This document shows positions 33,862 through 40,695 of a stretch of DNA of 50,157 bases, piece after piece. Positions within the stretch are counted from its first letter, which is position 1. Each line of letters starts with the position of its first letter. Source of the DNA: Bacteroidota bacterium (GTDB taxonomy: Bacteria > Bacteroidota > Bacteroidia > NS11-12g > UBA955). The stretch spans positions 1-50,157 of the forward strand of contig JAURIG010000003.1 in assembly GCA_030832905.1 (NCBI GenBank). The letters run 5' to 3'. A model generated the notes under the pieces. The model had not been told where the DNA came from and made no database searches. It saw nothing but the letters and a program-made list of their open reading frames with translations. The translations under genes and the position numbers were made by a program.

Positions 33862-33948
33862 GGTGAGGTGACTGAGAGGCCGAAAGTAGCAGTTTGCTAA
33901 ACTGCCGTACGGGAAACTGTACCGAGGGTTCGAATCCCTCCCTCACCG
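33862..33948 (+). tRNA. tRNA-Ser (anticodon GCT)
   Basis: 87 bases with the long variable arm of serine tRNAs (CGTACGGGAAACTGTACC). Acceptor GGTGAGG/CCTCACC, anticodon arm GCAGT-TTGCTAA-ACTGC with anticodon GCT, T arm GAGGG-TTCGAAT-CCCTC, discriminator G, no CCA encoded. It reads AGC/AGT codons. A strong terminator follows (arms GCCC/GGGC at 33968-33980, flanked by eight A and eight T), and its 3' end is the source of the repeats listed next. Confidence 0.97.
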
Positions 33949-34078
33949 CTTTAAAACATAAAAAAAAGCCCGCCAAGGGCTTTTTTTTATGCAACAAATT
34001 TTCCTAGGAGGGATAAGAACCCGAGCAGAGGGTTCGAGCCGAGCTTGCGAGACCACGAAGTAATCCCTCCCTCACCGC
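33949..34078 (+). repeat. tRNA-Ser-tail repeat, copy 1
   Basis: 130 bases directly after the tRNA. Parts in order: terminator hairpin GCCC-GCCAA-GGGC (33968-33980); an inverted T-arm copy GGAGGGAT-AA-GAACCC (34007-34022); a direct T-arm copy GAGGGTTCGA (34028-34037); a 25-base insert (34038-34062); then ATCCCTCCCTCACCGC (34063-34078), identical to the tRNA's last 15 bases plus the next base. The insert sits in the T loop. GGAGGGAT and ATCCCTCC close a large hairpin. Confidence 0.85.
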
Positions 34079-34203
34079 AATTAAAATTAAAATAAAACCC
34101 GCTAAGGGTTTTTTTTATGCCCATTTCCTTTGGAGGGATAAGAACCCGAGCAGAGGGTTCGAGCCGAGCTTGCGAGACCACGAAGTAATCCCTCCCTCAC
34201 CGC
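34079..34203 (+). repeat. tRNA-Ser-tail repeat, copy 2
   Basis: 125 bases, same order as copy 1. The hairpin varies (CCC-GCTAA-GGG with flanking A and T runs) and the spacer to the inverted arm differs, while the part from GGAGGGAT (34132) to CTCACCGC (34203) is identical to copy 1. Hence the T-arm part is under tighter conservation, or more recently homogenised, than the hairpin. Confidence 0.85.
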
Positions 34204-34333
34204 TTTAAGACATAAAAAACAGCCCGCCAAGGGCTTTTTTTATGCAACAAATTTCCCTAGGAGGGATAAGAACCCGAGTAGAGGGTTCGAGCCGAACGAA
34301 ATGAAACAACATTAGCAATCCCCTTGGTTCACT
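34204..34333 (+). repeat. tRNA-Ser-tail repeat, copy 3, decayed 3' end
   Basis: Matches copy 1 to about 34294, with one change in GAACCCGAG(T)AGAGGG. Beyond that it diverges: the insert becomes GAACGAAATGAAACAACA and the tRNA tail becomes AGCAATCCCCTTGGTTCAC, a degenerate form of AGTAATCCCTCCCTCAC. It marks the left border of the AT-rich island. Confidence 0.75.
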
Positions 34334-34496
34334 TTGTGATTTATTATAAATCTTATAAATATAAGCTTTAAATTATTTAAAATTCATTTTTTACAATAAT
34401 GTAAATTAATTATGAATATGAATTAAAATAAAAAATAAATTACTTTTGTTGTTTGTTTATGTAAAATTATTATTTTTGCATAAAATATATTAAAAC
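34334..34496 (+). promoter_or_regulatory. AT-rich leader of the island with a -7 box at 34471-34479
   Basis: The stretch is almost only A and T and holds no gene. TATTTTTGC at 34471-34479 is an exact -7 box, 18 bases before ATG 34497. TTTG occurs at 34445-34448 and 34452-34455, giving spacers of 22 and 15 bases, both off the usual ~19. Confidence 0.5.
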
Positions 34497-34953
34497 ATGA
34501 TTAAACAAATTACATTAACTTTATTACTAGTTTTAACGTTTAAAACTTCTCATGCAAGGCCTATTATCAATAAAACAGTTAATGATTGTGGTAAAAACCT
34601 GTTAGGCCAAGTAATGTGTGGTCATGTAAAACAAGAATTAGTTATTTATCAATGTGGAACAGTTGCTGAGCCCAAAAACTGTGAAGGGTGGGTACTAACA
34701 TGTTCTGGCTCAGGAACAACAGCCTATTGATGCAAATTCTCAATCTATAAATGATGCTATTGATGATTATTGGGGTAATTTTCTATTGGACTTAGCCAAT
34801 AATTATATAGACAATAATGTCCTAACTGGAACACATTCGGAAACTGTTGTGATTTCTGATCAAACAGTTAGAATTTATACCGTTGTTTGGAGTATTACTA
34901 TTGATGTGAACGGTAATGCAAACGGTTATGTAAGTGTTTCATGTAATGTCTAA
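34497..34953 (+). pseudogene. small secreted Cys-containing protein, interrupted by a frameshift
   Basis: The first frame codes 77 residues: a signal peptide (IKQITLTLLLVLTFKTSHA), then NDCGKNLLGQVMCGHVKQ and NCEGWVLTCSGSG before a TGA at 34728. Another frame, open from 34699, continues as AQEQQPIDANSQSINDAIDD and goes on without a stop to VSVSCNV and TAA 34953. Removing one base between 34699 and 34727 gives a single protein of about 151 residues. The second frame's stop overlaps the next gene's ATG (ATGTCTAA, 34946-34953), as in a coupled operon, which argues that the joined frame was the real gene. It may be a pseudogene, a sequencing error, or (less likely, no slippery run) programmed frameshifting. 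No family recognised. Confidence 0.6.
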
Positions 34954-36049
34954 ATCATACAATTTTAAATATTGTGTTCTGTTATTGCTTTTTATTGCTT
35001 TTAAAGCAATTGAAAGTCATGCTACACAGAATTTGAAGTTTAAATACAATAAAGAAGATTTATTATACACATTTAAAAATAAGGCGGCTTCATTGACAAA
35101 ATGTATTGATAATAACTTATACATTTTAGAAAGCCAAGAAACGTTAATAGTTAAGGTTTCAAAATTTAACTTTGAAACAACTAAGTTGTCAGAATGGACA
35201 ATTGATTTGAGTCATTTAGAGTATGAAGGTATTATTGATTTTTTTATTGAAGACTCTAAATTCTATTTTCTATGTGACAATGGTACACGAATTTGTTGTT
35301 TTGATTTTGTTCAAAATAAAGAAGTTTTTAATTTTCAAATAGATAATCCTAGTTCAGTGCTTTTTGAATATACGAATATCCATGTTTATGATAAATGCAT
35401 TTACTTAGTCTTCTCGATTGATATTTCAAGTAAATCAACCGATAAACGAAATTTATTTATAGACAAATACGACTTTAAATCAAATCAAATCATTCCCTTA
35501 ATTAAACGTAAATTGAATGCCAATGTTTTTTCTATTACAAATTATTTGAATTATACGTTTAATAAAAACTTACTTTATTGTAATGATGTCTTAACTGGCG
35601 AATTAAACAACTATAATTTATTAGATTCCTTTCCTTGCCCAACAAAGCTATTTGTCAATGAATTTGATTTGAGTTTATATAAAACAAACAGAATTTCTGT
35701 TTTAGAAAATAGTTTTTCAAAAACGAATTCTAATTTATTATTAGATAGTTTAAGGTATTTTTTTGACAATGAAATAACTTCTACTTGGATAAGTACCAAT
35801 AATGGATTTGTTTGCACTCTTGACAAGCATCCATCGGATTCCTGTGTGGCAAGAATTAGAGCTATGGATATCGCAAACAATCAAAAATATTCTGTTATTT
35901 TGAGCGACAGTAATTCGAACTGTATACAACAAAAAGTTTATTTAAATTATCAGTATTTTGATGGAAAGACTTTCATTCAAGTTTATAATTATTTCGATCC
36001 TAAAACTAGTCAATCAAGTTTAAGGTACAAAGTTTTTGCCTCTGATTAA
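34946..36049 (+). CDS. exported protein of unknown function, AT-rich, possibly beta-propeller
   Basis: 367 residues from ATG 34946. Signal peptide FKYCVLLLLFIAFKAIESHA, then a run of short beta-strand-like units such as CIDNNLYILESQETLIVKVSK, FFIEDSKFYFLCDNGTRICC, NIHVYDKCIYLVFSIDI and TSTWISTNNGFVCTLDK. The recurrence of 'hydrophobic strand - turn - strand' every ~45 residues suggests a propeller of the WD40/NHL type, but no diagnostic repeat can be named. No sorting tail. Coding composition is far more AT-rich than the neighbours (sampled lines near 23% GC, against roughly 33-52% in the CbxX gene), and codon use follows; this points to horizontal origin. A GTG at 34934 is in frame but lies before the likely start. 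Confidence 0.65.
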   Translation: MSKSYNFKYCVLLLLFIAFKAIESHATQNLKFKYNKEDLLYTFKNKAASLTKCIDNNLYILESQETLIVKVSKFNFETTKLSEWTIDLSHLEYEGIIDFFIEDSKFYFLCDNGTRICCFDFVQNKEVFNFQIDNPSSVLFEYTNIHVYDKCIYLVFSIDISSKSTDKRNLFIDKYDFKSNQIIPLIKRKLNANVFSITNYLNYTFNKNLLYCNDVLTGELNNYNLLDSFPCPTKLFVNEFDLSLYKTNRISVLENSFSKTNSNLLLDSLRYFFDNEITSTWISTNNGFVCTLDKHPSDSCVARIRAMDIANNQKYSVILSDSNSNCIQQKVYLNYQYFDGKTFIQVYNYFDPKTSQSSLRYKVFASD

Positions 36050-36072
36050 ATTTAAATATTGATTAAAGATAA

Positions 36073-36156
36073 AACAGAACCCGCCAAGGGCTTTTTTTAT
36101 GCAACAAATTTTCCTAGGAGGGATAAGAACCCGAGCAGAGGGTTCGAGCCGAGCTT
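36073..36156 (+). repeat. tRNA-Ser-tail repeat, copy 4, truncated
   Basis: Same as copies 1 and 3 from CCCGCCAAGGGC through GGAGGGATAAGAACCC to GGGTTCGAGCCGAGCTT, then cut; the tRNA 3' tail is absent. About 72 bases match copy 3 with two or three changes. It lies 24 bases after the last gene of the AT-rich island and forms its right border; its hairpin may also end that gene's transcript. Confidence 0.8.
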
Positions 36157-36196
36157 AACACTTTCTAATTGAAAAATCCATAAAAACCATTCGTAT

Positions 36197-36279
36197 TAGG
36201 GGATTAGTTATACCCCTAAAACTTGTCGATAAATTCAACTGCGAGGGTTTCTTTTAGGGCATTAAAAGCTGTAATATTG
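36197..36279 (+). promoter_or_regulatory. inverted repeat and -7 box before the CbxX-like gene
   Basis: TAGGGG (36197-36202) and CCCCTA (36213-36218) form a six-base inverted repeat with a ten-base AT loop, which could be an operator. A near-consensus -7 box TAATATTG at 36272-36279 lies ten bases before ATG 36290. Confidence 0.4.
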
Positions 36280-36289
36280 TTCATCGATT

Positions 36290-38932
36290 ATGAACATCAA
36301 AGATTGTTTCAAATTCAGAGACATTAAAATTTATGGCAGCACCGAGTGGTTGGCCAACAATGCCAAGCGTTACCGTTCAGTTTTTGACGAACAAGAAGCC
36401 GCATTCATCTATTGCGAATTCTCCTTTTTCAACAAAAAATACGACGAGGAAAATTGGGATATCAGACTGCATTTAAAATGTTTGAATGAACAGGACGAAG
36501 AAATTTGCGATCTAAACTGTGACAGACCAATAGACAAACGCGACAACATCGTATACATACGCGAAGGCTGGGGCGTTAAAACACCCTCTACCTACTGGAA
36601 AGCCGGCACCTACCGTTGGGAGGCCTATCTAAACGAGGAACTCATTGCCACAAAAAGCTTCTACGTAGAACGCCAAGGCTTGGTAAAGAACGGCATCAAC
36701 CCCTACTTCAAAATCGACACCCTCAAATTGTACGAAGGCCCAGACGCCAACCTACAAGAGATCGATAGAAAATATTATATCGGCTTCAATGCCCTCAGTA
36801 CCCGTTACATTTGGATAGAATTCAATGCCAAAAACCTAACGCGTAAAAGCACTGACTGGGCCTGCGAACTCAGCTTCAACTTCAAAACCGCTTCAGGACA
36901 TTTAAAAGGTGCTGCTACAAAACTCTTCTTCATCAAACCTGACGAAGACCAATTCACAACCAGCGTAGGTTGGGGCAGCGACATGCTAGGCACCTGGGCA
37001 AGAGGTCGCTATTACATTGAAATCATTTTCATGGATGAACTCATTGCCAGCGTACCATTCGAAGTAGGCGACGACTATGTTGATGCCATAGAAGAAGACT
37101 TTATGCCACTAGTTCAATCAGGCTTCTACTTTGATGCAGACATGAGCCTTGAGGAAGATGAATTAGACAACATCGCTGCAGAAACCAAAGACTTCAACCC
37201 ACCAGCCAAAGACTCCATAGACAATGTCATGAAAGACCTTGACGATATGATTGGACTTGGCAGCATCAAAGAAAAGGTAAGAGAATACAGCAATTACTTA
37301 AAATTCATAGCCCTCAGAAAAGAGAAAGGGGTATCAGACAACGAACACATCAACCTACACGCCGTATTCAAAGGCAACCCTGGAACAGGTAAAACCACTG
37401 TAGCCAGAATGCTAGGCCGCATATACAAAGAACTAGGCCTCTTAAAGAAAGGCCATGTACATGAAGTAGACAGAGGCGACTTGGTAGCAGAATTCATAGG
37501 TCAAACCGCGCCTAAAACCAAAGAAGCCATTAAAAAAGCAAAAGACGGCATACTCTTTATTGACGAAGCCTACTCGCTTGCAAGAAAAGACGATGACAGC
37601 AAAGACTTTGGCAAAGAAGCCATCGAGATCCTCTTAAAAGAACTCAGTGACGCGCAAGACATTGCCATCATTGTAGCTGGTTACCCAACAGAAATGAACA
37701 CCTTCTTGGAATCTAATCCAGGTTTAAAATCAAGGTTTAACATGACCTATGACTTCCCAGATTATTTACCACAAGAACTCATTAAAATTGCTGAATATGC
37801 TTGCGACAAACGCGGCGTTAAACTCAGCAAAGACGCCAGCGAAGACTTATACAAACACCTCGTTGACGCCTACAGAGACCGCGACAAATTCTTTGGCAAT
37901 GCGCGTATGGTCAATTCCCTAATCGATGAATTCAAAATGAATTTAGGTTTGAGGGTCATGAAAACCAAAGACCCAAAACAACTCACCGTTGAATCACTCA
38001 GCACCATTGAGAAAGACGATATCGAAAAGGCCTACTTGAAACACAAAGGTGACGTTGCAGACATTCCAATTGATGAAGAACTCCTTAAAGAATCAGTTCA
38101 AAAACTTAAAAAGCTTACTGGTTTAGCCCAAGTAAAAGCAGACATAGACGAACTCATCAAACTGGTAAGGTATTACAAAGAAACAGGTAAAAACCCAAGA
38201 GAAATCTTCTCTTTGCACTCTGTATTTACAGGTAACCCAGGTACAGGTAAAACCACTGTTGCCCGCATATTGGCTCAAATCTACAAAGCCCTTGGCATAT
38301 TAGAAAGAGGCCACTTAGTAGAATGCGACCGTCAATCATTGGTGGGAGGATACATTGGGCAAACCGCCATCAAAACAGCTGAGTTAGTTGACAAAGCAAT
38401 GGGTGGTGTATTGTTCATTGACGAAGCCTACGCCCTCACTGAAGGTGGAGGCAACGACTATGGCAAAGAAGCGGTTGAAACCTTACTCAAACGCATGGAA
38501 GATCAACGCGGCAAATTCATTGTTATAGCAGCAGGTTACACCCAAAACATGGAACGCTTCTTAGAAGCCAACCCTGGTTTAAAATCAAGATTCGACAGAA
38601 CCTTCAAGTTTGAAGACTTCAACCCTGAAGAATTATTAGGCATAGCCATACAACAACTCGCTGACCACAACATCACACCAGACGACGCTGCGAAAAACCA
38701 ACTTAAAGCCTACATAGAATACTTGTACAAGAAACGCGACAAGTACTTTGGCAATGGTAGAGCCGTTAGAAAAGTGATTGAGGAAGCTGTAAGAAATCAA
38801 CACTTGCGCCTCAGCGAAATGGCCAAAAGCAAGCGCAGTGCTAAAACCATTGGCACGCTATTGTTTGAAGACGTAAAAGAATTTACCCCAGACAACATCC
38901 CAACTCAAAAAACAGGCATCGGATTTAAATAA
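36290..38932 (+). CDS. double AAA+ ATPase of the CbxX/CfxQ (SpoVK-like) family with duplicated N-terminal domain
   Basis: 880 residues. Two AAA+ modules: Walker A FKGNPGTGKTTVARMLG near 361 and FTGNPGTGKTTVARILA near 647, Walker B GILFIDEAYSLA and GVLFIDEAYALT, and NPGLKSRF sensor/arginine regions in both. This matches CbxX/CfxQ proteins, relatives of the Rubisco activase CbbX, but no Rubisco is present. Before them, two related ~125-residue beta-rich units (about 8-130 and 138-263) each hold an aromatic strand (YIWIEF / FIYCEF), a GWG, W-x-x-G-x-Y and ELIA-x-x-x-F-x-V. Probable role (inference): a hexameric remodelling machine whose N-terminal units bind the target. The next gene begins one base after its stop. 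Confidence 0.88.
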   Translation: MNIKDCFKFRDIKIYGSTEWLANNAKRYRSVFDEQEAAFIYCEFSFFNKKYDEENWDIRLHLKCLNEQDEEICDLNCDRPIDKRDNIVYIREGWGVKTPSTYWKAGTYRWEAYLNEELIATKSFYVERQGLVKNGINPYFKIDTLKLYEGPDANLQEIDRKYYIGFNALSTRYIWIEFNAKNLTRKSTDWACELSFNFKTASGHLKGAATKLFFIKPDEDQFTTSVGWGSDMLGTWARGRYYIEIIFMDELIASVPFEVGDDYVDAIEEDFMPLVQSGFYFDADMSLEEDELDNIAAETKDFNPPAKDSIDNVMKDLDDMIGLGSIKEKVREYSNYLKFIALRKEKGVSDNEHINLHAVFKGNPGTGKTTVARMLGRIYKELGLLKKGHVHEVDRGDLVAEFIGQTAPKTKEAIKKAKDGILFIDEAYSLARKDDDSKDFGKEAIEILLKELSDAQDIAIIVAGYPTEMNTFLESNPGLKSRFNMTYDFPDYLPQELIKIAEYACDKRGVKLSKDASEDLYKHLVDAYRDRDKFFGNARMVNSLIDEFKMNLGLRVMKTKDPKQLTVESLSTIEKDDIEKAYLKHKGDVADIPIDEELLKESVQKLKKLTGLAQVKADIDELIKLVRYYKETGKNPREIFSLHSVFTGNPGTGKTTVARILAQIYKALGILERGHLVECDRQSLVGGYIGQTAIKTAELVDKAMGGVLFIDEAYALTEGGGNDYGKEAVETLLKRMEDQRGKFIVIAAGYTQNMERFLEANPGLKSRFDRTFKFEDFNPEELLGIAIQQLADHNITPDDAAKNQLKAYIEYLYKKRDKYFGNGRAVRKVIEEAVRNQHLRLSEMAKSKRSAKTIGTLLFEDVKEFTPDNIPTQKTGIGFK

Positions 38933-38933
38933 T

Positions 38934-40070
38934 ATGTTATTCACCTTCCCCTCTATTGTTTCGCTCATTATACTCTCTGTATTGGCATTGCTCATTGGCA
39001 TTCAAGTTTACTTGCATTTCAGATACTATTGGCGCATCATAAAGCATAAAAACCCTAAGATTGATTCCGAACAATGGCCAAGTGTGAGCATTATTATTTG
39101 CGCCCGAAGTGAATATGAAAACCTGCAAGAATTGGTCCCTCAACTCTTGCAAATGGATTATCCCAATTTTGAAATCATACTCATAGATGACGCCTCTTGG
39201 GACGGTTCAACTGATTACATAGAACAACTTCAAAAAACCGAAAGTAAAATCAAAGGTGTCTTTGTAACTGAAGACATTAAGAAAAACCATTTAGGCAAAA
39301 AACTAGCCTTATCATTGGGCATCAAAGCGGCTAAAAACGAAGTCTTGTTACTAACAGATGCTGATTGCAGACCTCAAAGCCAATCATGGATTAAAGCCAT
39401 GGTATACCATTACACTCAAAACCCAAAAATTGAAGTGGTACTGGGGTATTCTCCCTTTTTCAAGCAAAGCAAATTGGTCAACTTAGTTGCCCGTATGGAA
39501 AACATCTACACCGGCTTAAACTACCTCGGATTTGCGCTCAGACAAAACCCCTATATGGGCGTTGGCAGAAACCTCAGTTATAAAAGAGATTTATTCTTTG
39601 CTCACAAAGGCTTTGCCAGTCATTTGCACATTGCCTCAGGAGACGACGACCTCTTCATTAACCAAGTTAGCACTGCTCAAAACACAGCAGTATGCTTGAA
39701 CCCAGAAGGCTTTGTATACAGCTATTCAAAAAACAGTTTCTCTGAGTGGTTCAAACAAAAGAAAAGACATATTGCAGCTGGTAAATACTACAAAAGCCAG
39801 CACAAACGCGCCTTGGCATTCTATGCCTTCACCCATCATTTTTTGTGGATCAGTTTTGCACTCAGCATGTGCTTTGCCGATGCAAGACCTTATGGTTTAA
39901 TAGCGCTGGGCATTTATTGGCTATTCAAATGGCCTATTATGACCACAGCATTTAAGCGCCTTAAACAAGGTGGCTCAGCCTTTTGGATTCCATTCTTTGA
40001 TATCTTGTATTGGCCATATTGTATTTTCATTGCCTTGATTAGCTATTCAAAAAAACAAAGATCATGGTAG
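38934..40070 (+). CDS. membrane-associated family 2 glycosyltransferase
   Basis: 378 residues. An N-terminal helix (IVSLIILSVLALLIGIQVYL), then a GT2 catalytic domain: VSIIICARSEYENLQELVPQL, IILIDDASWDGSTDYIEQ, VLLLTDADCRPQS (D-x-D), ASGDDDLFINQ and the late KKRHIAAGKYYK (Q/R-x-x-R-W-like position). Two or three C-terminal helices follow. The layout resembles processive or membrane-embedded GT2 enzymes (BcsA/HAS-like relatives). It overlaps rsmG by seven bases. Acceptor and sugar unknown. Confidence 0.85.
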   Translation: MLFTFPSIVSLIILSVLALLIGIQVYLHFRYYWRIIKHKNPKIDSEQWPSVSIIICARSEYENLQELVPQLLQMDYPNFEIILIDDASWDGSTDYIEQLQKTESKIKGVFVTEDIKKNHLGKKLALSLGIKAAKNEVLLLTDADCRPQSQSWIKAMVYHYTQNPKIEVVLGYSPFFKQSKLVNLVARMENIYTGLNYLGFALRQNPYMGVGRNLSYKRDLFFAHKGFASHLHIASGDDDLFINQVSTAQNTAVCLNPEGFVYSYSKNSFSEWFKQKKRHIAAGKYYKSQHKRALAFYAFTHHFLWISFALSMCFADARPYGLIALGIYWLFKWPIMTTAFKRLKQGGSAFWIPFFDILYWPYCIFIALISYSKKQRSW

Positions 40071-40690
40071 ATTCTAGCATCATACAAACGTATTTTCCTA
40101 ATCTCACTGCCCATCAAATTCAACAGTTTGACCAACTCTATCCCTTGTATGCTGAATGGAATGAAAAAATCAATGTGATCTCCAGAAAAGACATTGATGA
40201 ACTCTATACCAGACATGTTTTGCACGCTTTAGCATTGGCCAAGTGCATTGACTTCAAGCCCATCAAAACCGTTTTAGACATTGGTACAGGGGGCGGATTT
40301 CCGGGTATACCCCTCGCCATATTGTTCCCAGAAATACAATTTCATTTGGTGGATTCTATTGGCAAAAAAATCCAAGTGGTTCAAGCCGTTGCAGAAGCAT
40401 TAGGTTTAAAGAATGTTAAGGCAGAACAAGCCCGAGCAGAGAGCATTACTGGTAAATATGATTTAGTGACTTGCAGAGCGGTTACCCAACTGGTAGACTT
40501 CTATACTTGGATTGTTAAAAACCTAAAACCAGACGCTGAAGTTGCCTGTTTAAAAGGCGGCGACTTAGTGCAAGAAATCATTGATTTCAAAGCCAAATTC
40601 ATCAGAAGAAAGGTCAAGACATTTGAGTTGCATAGCATCTTCCCGCTCCCCTTCTTCGAAACTAAAAAAGTATTGAGAATTACCCATTAA
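40064..40690 (+). CDS. rsmG: 16S rRNA (guanine-527-N7)-methyltransferase
   Basis: 208 residues, the normal GidB/RsmG length. Methylates N7 of G527 in 16S rRNA. Seen: EWNEKINVISRKDIDELYTRHVLHAL, the SAM motif LDIGTGGGFPGIPLAI, FHLVDSIGKKIQVVQAVAEALGLKNV, and YDLVTCRAVTQL. The ATG at 40064 lies inside the preceding gene (seven-base overlap). Its stop shares TTAA with the convergent nhaD gene, inside the palindrome 40682-40695. Confidence 0.95.
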   Translation: MVDSSIIQTYFPNLTAHQIQQFDQLYPLYAEWNEKINVISRKDIDELYTRHVLHALALAKCIDFKPIKTVLDIGTGGGFPGIPLAILFPEIQFHLVDSIGKKIQVVQAVAEALGLKNVKAEQARAESITGKYDLVTCRAVTQLVDFYTWIVKNLKPDAEVACLKGGDLVQEIIDFKAKFIRRKVKTFELHSIFPLPFFETKKVLRITH

Positions 40691-40695
40691 TGGGT
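40682..40695. promoter_or_regulatory. 14-base palindrome containing both convergent stop codons
   Basis: ACCCATTAATGGGT is a perfect palindrome. On each strand it reads Thr-His-stop, so rsmG ends in ...THx and nhaD ends in ...TH from the same bases. As a small hairpin it could slow polymerase from both sides, but there is no T run, so a terminator role is only a guess. Confidence 0.4.

Noticed and set aside
33987-34181. 64-codon minus-strand open frame across the repeats
   Set aside because: It arises from the tandem repeats and terminator hairpins; the same peptide segment recurs with the repeat period, and there is no start-site signal.
34497-36049. Toxin-immunity or contact-dependent effector pair
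   Set aside because: The two-gene layout and AT richness invited it, but both products carry ordinary signal peptides, no toxin motif is visible, and the first gene is frameshifted.
33949-36156. CRISPR array
   Set aside because: Repeats are 125-130 bases, contain terminator hairpins and tRNA tails, only four copies exist with no short unique spacers, and there are no cas genes.
36290-38932. Rubisco activase or type VII secretion (EccA-like) component
   Set aside because: The AAA domains fit CbxX/CfxQ, but no Rubisco, ESX or sporulation genes are present in the window, so only the family call is kept.
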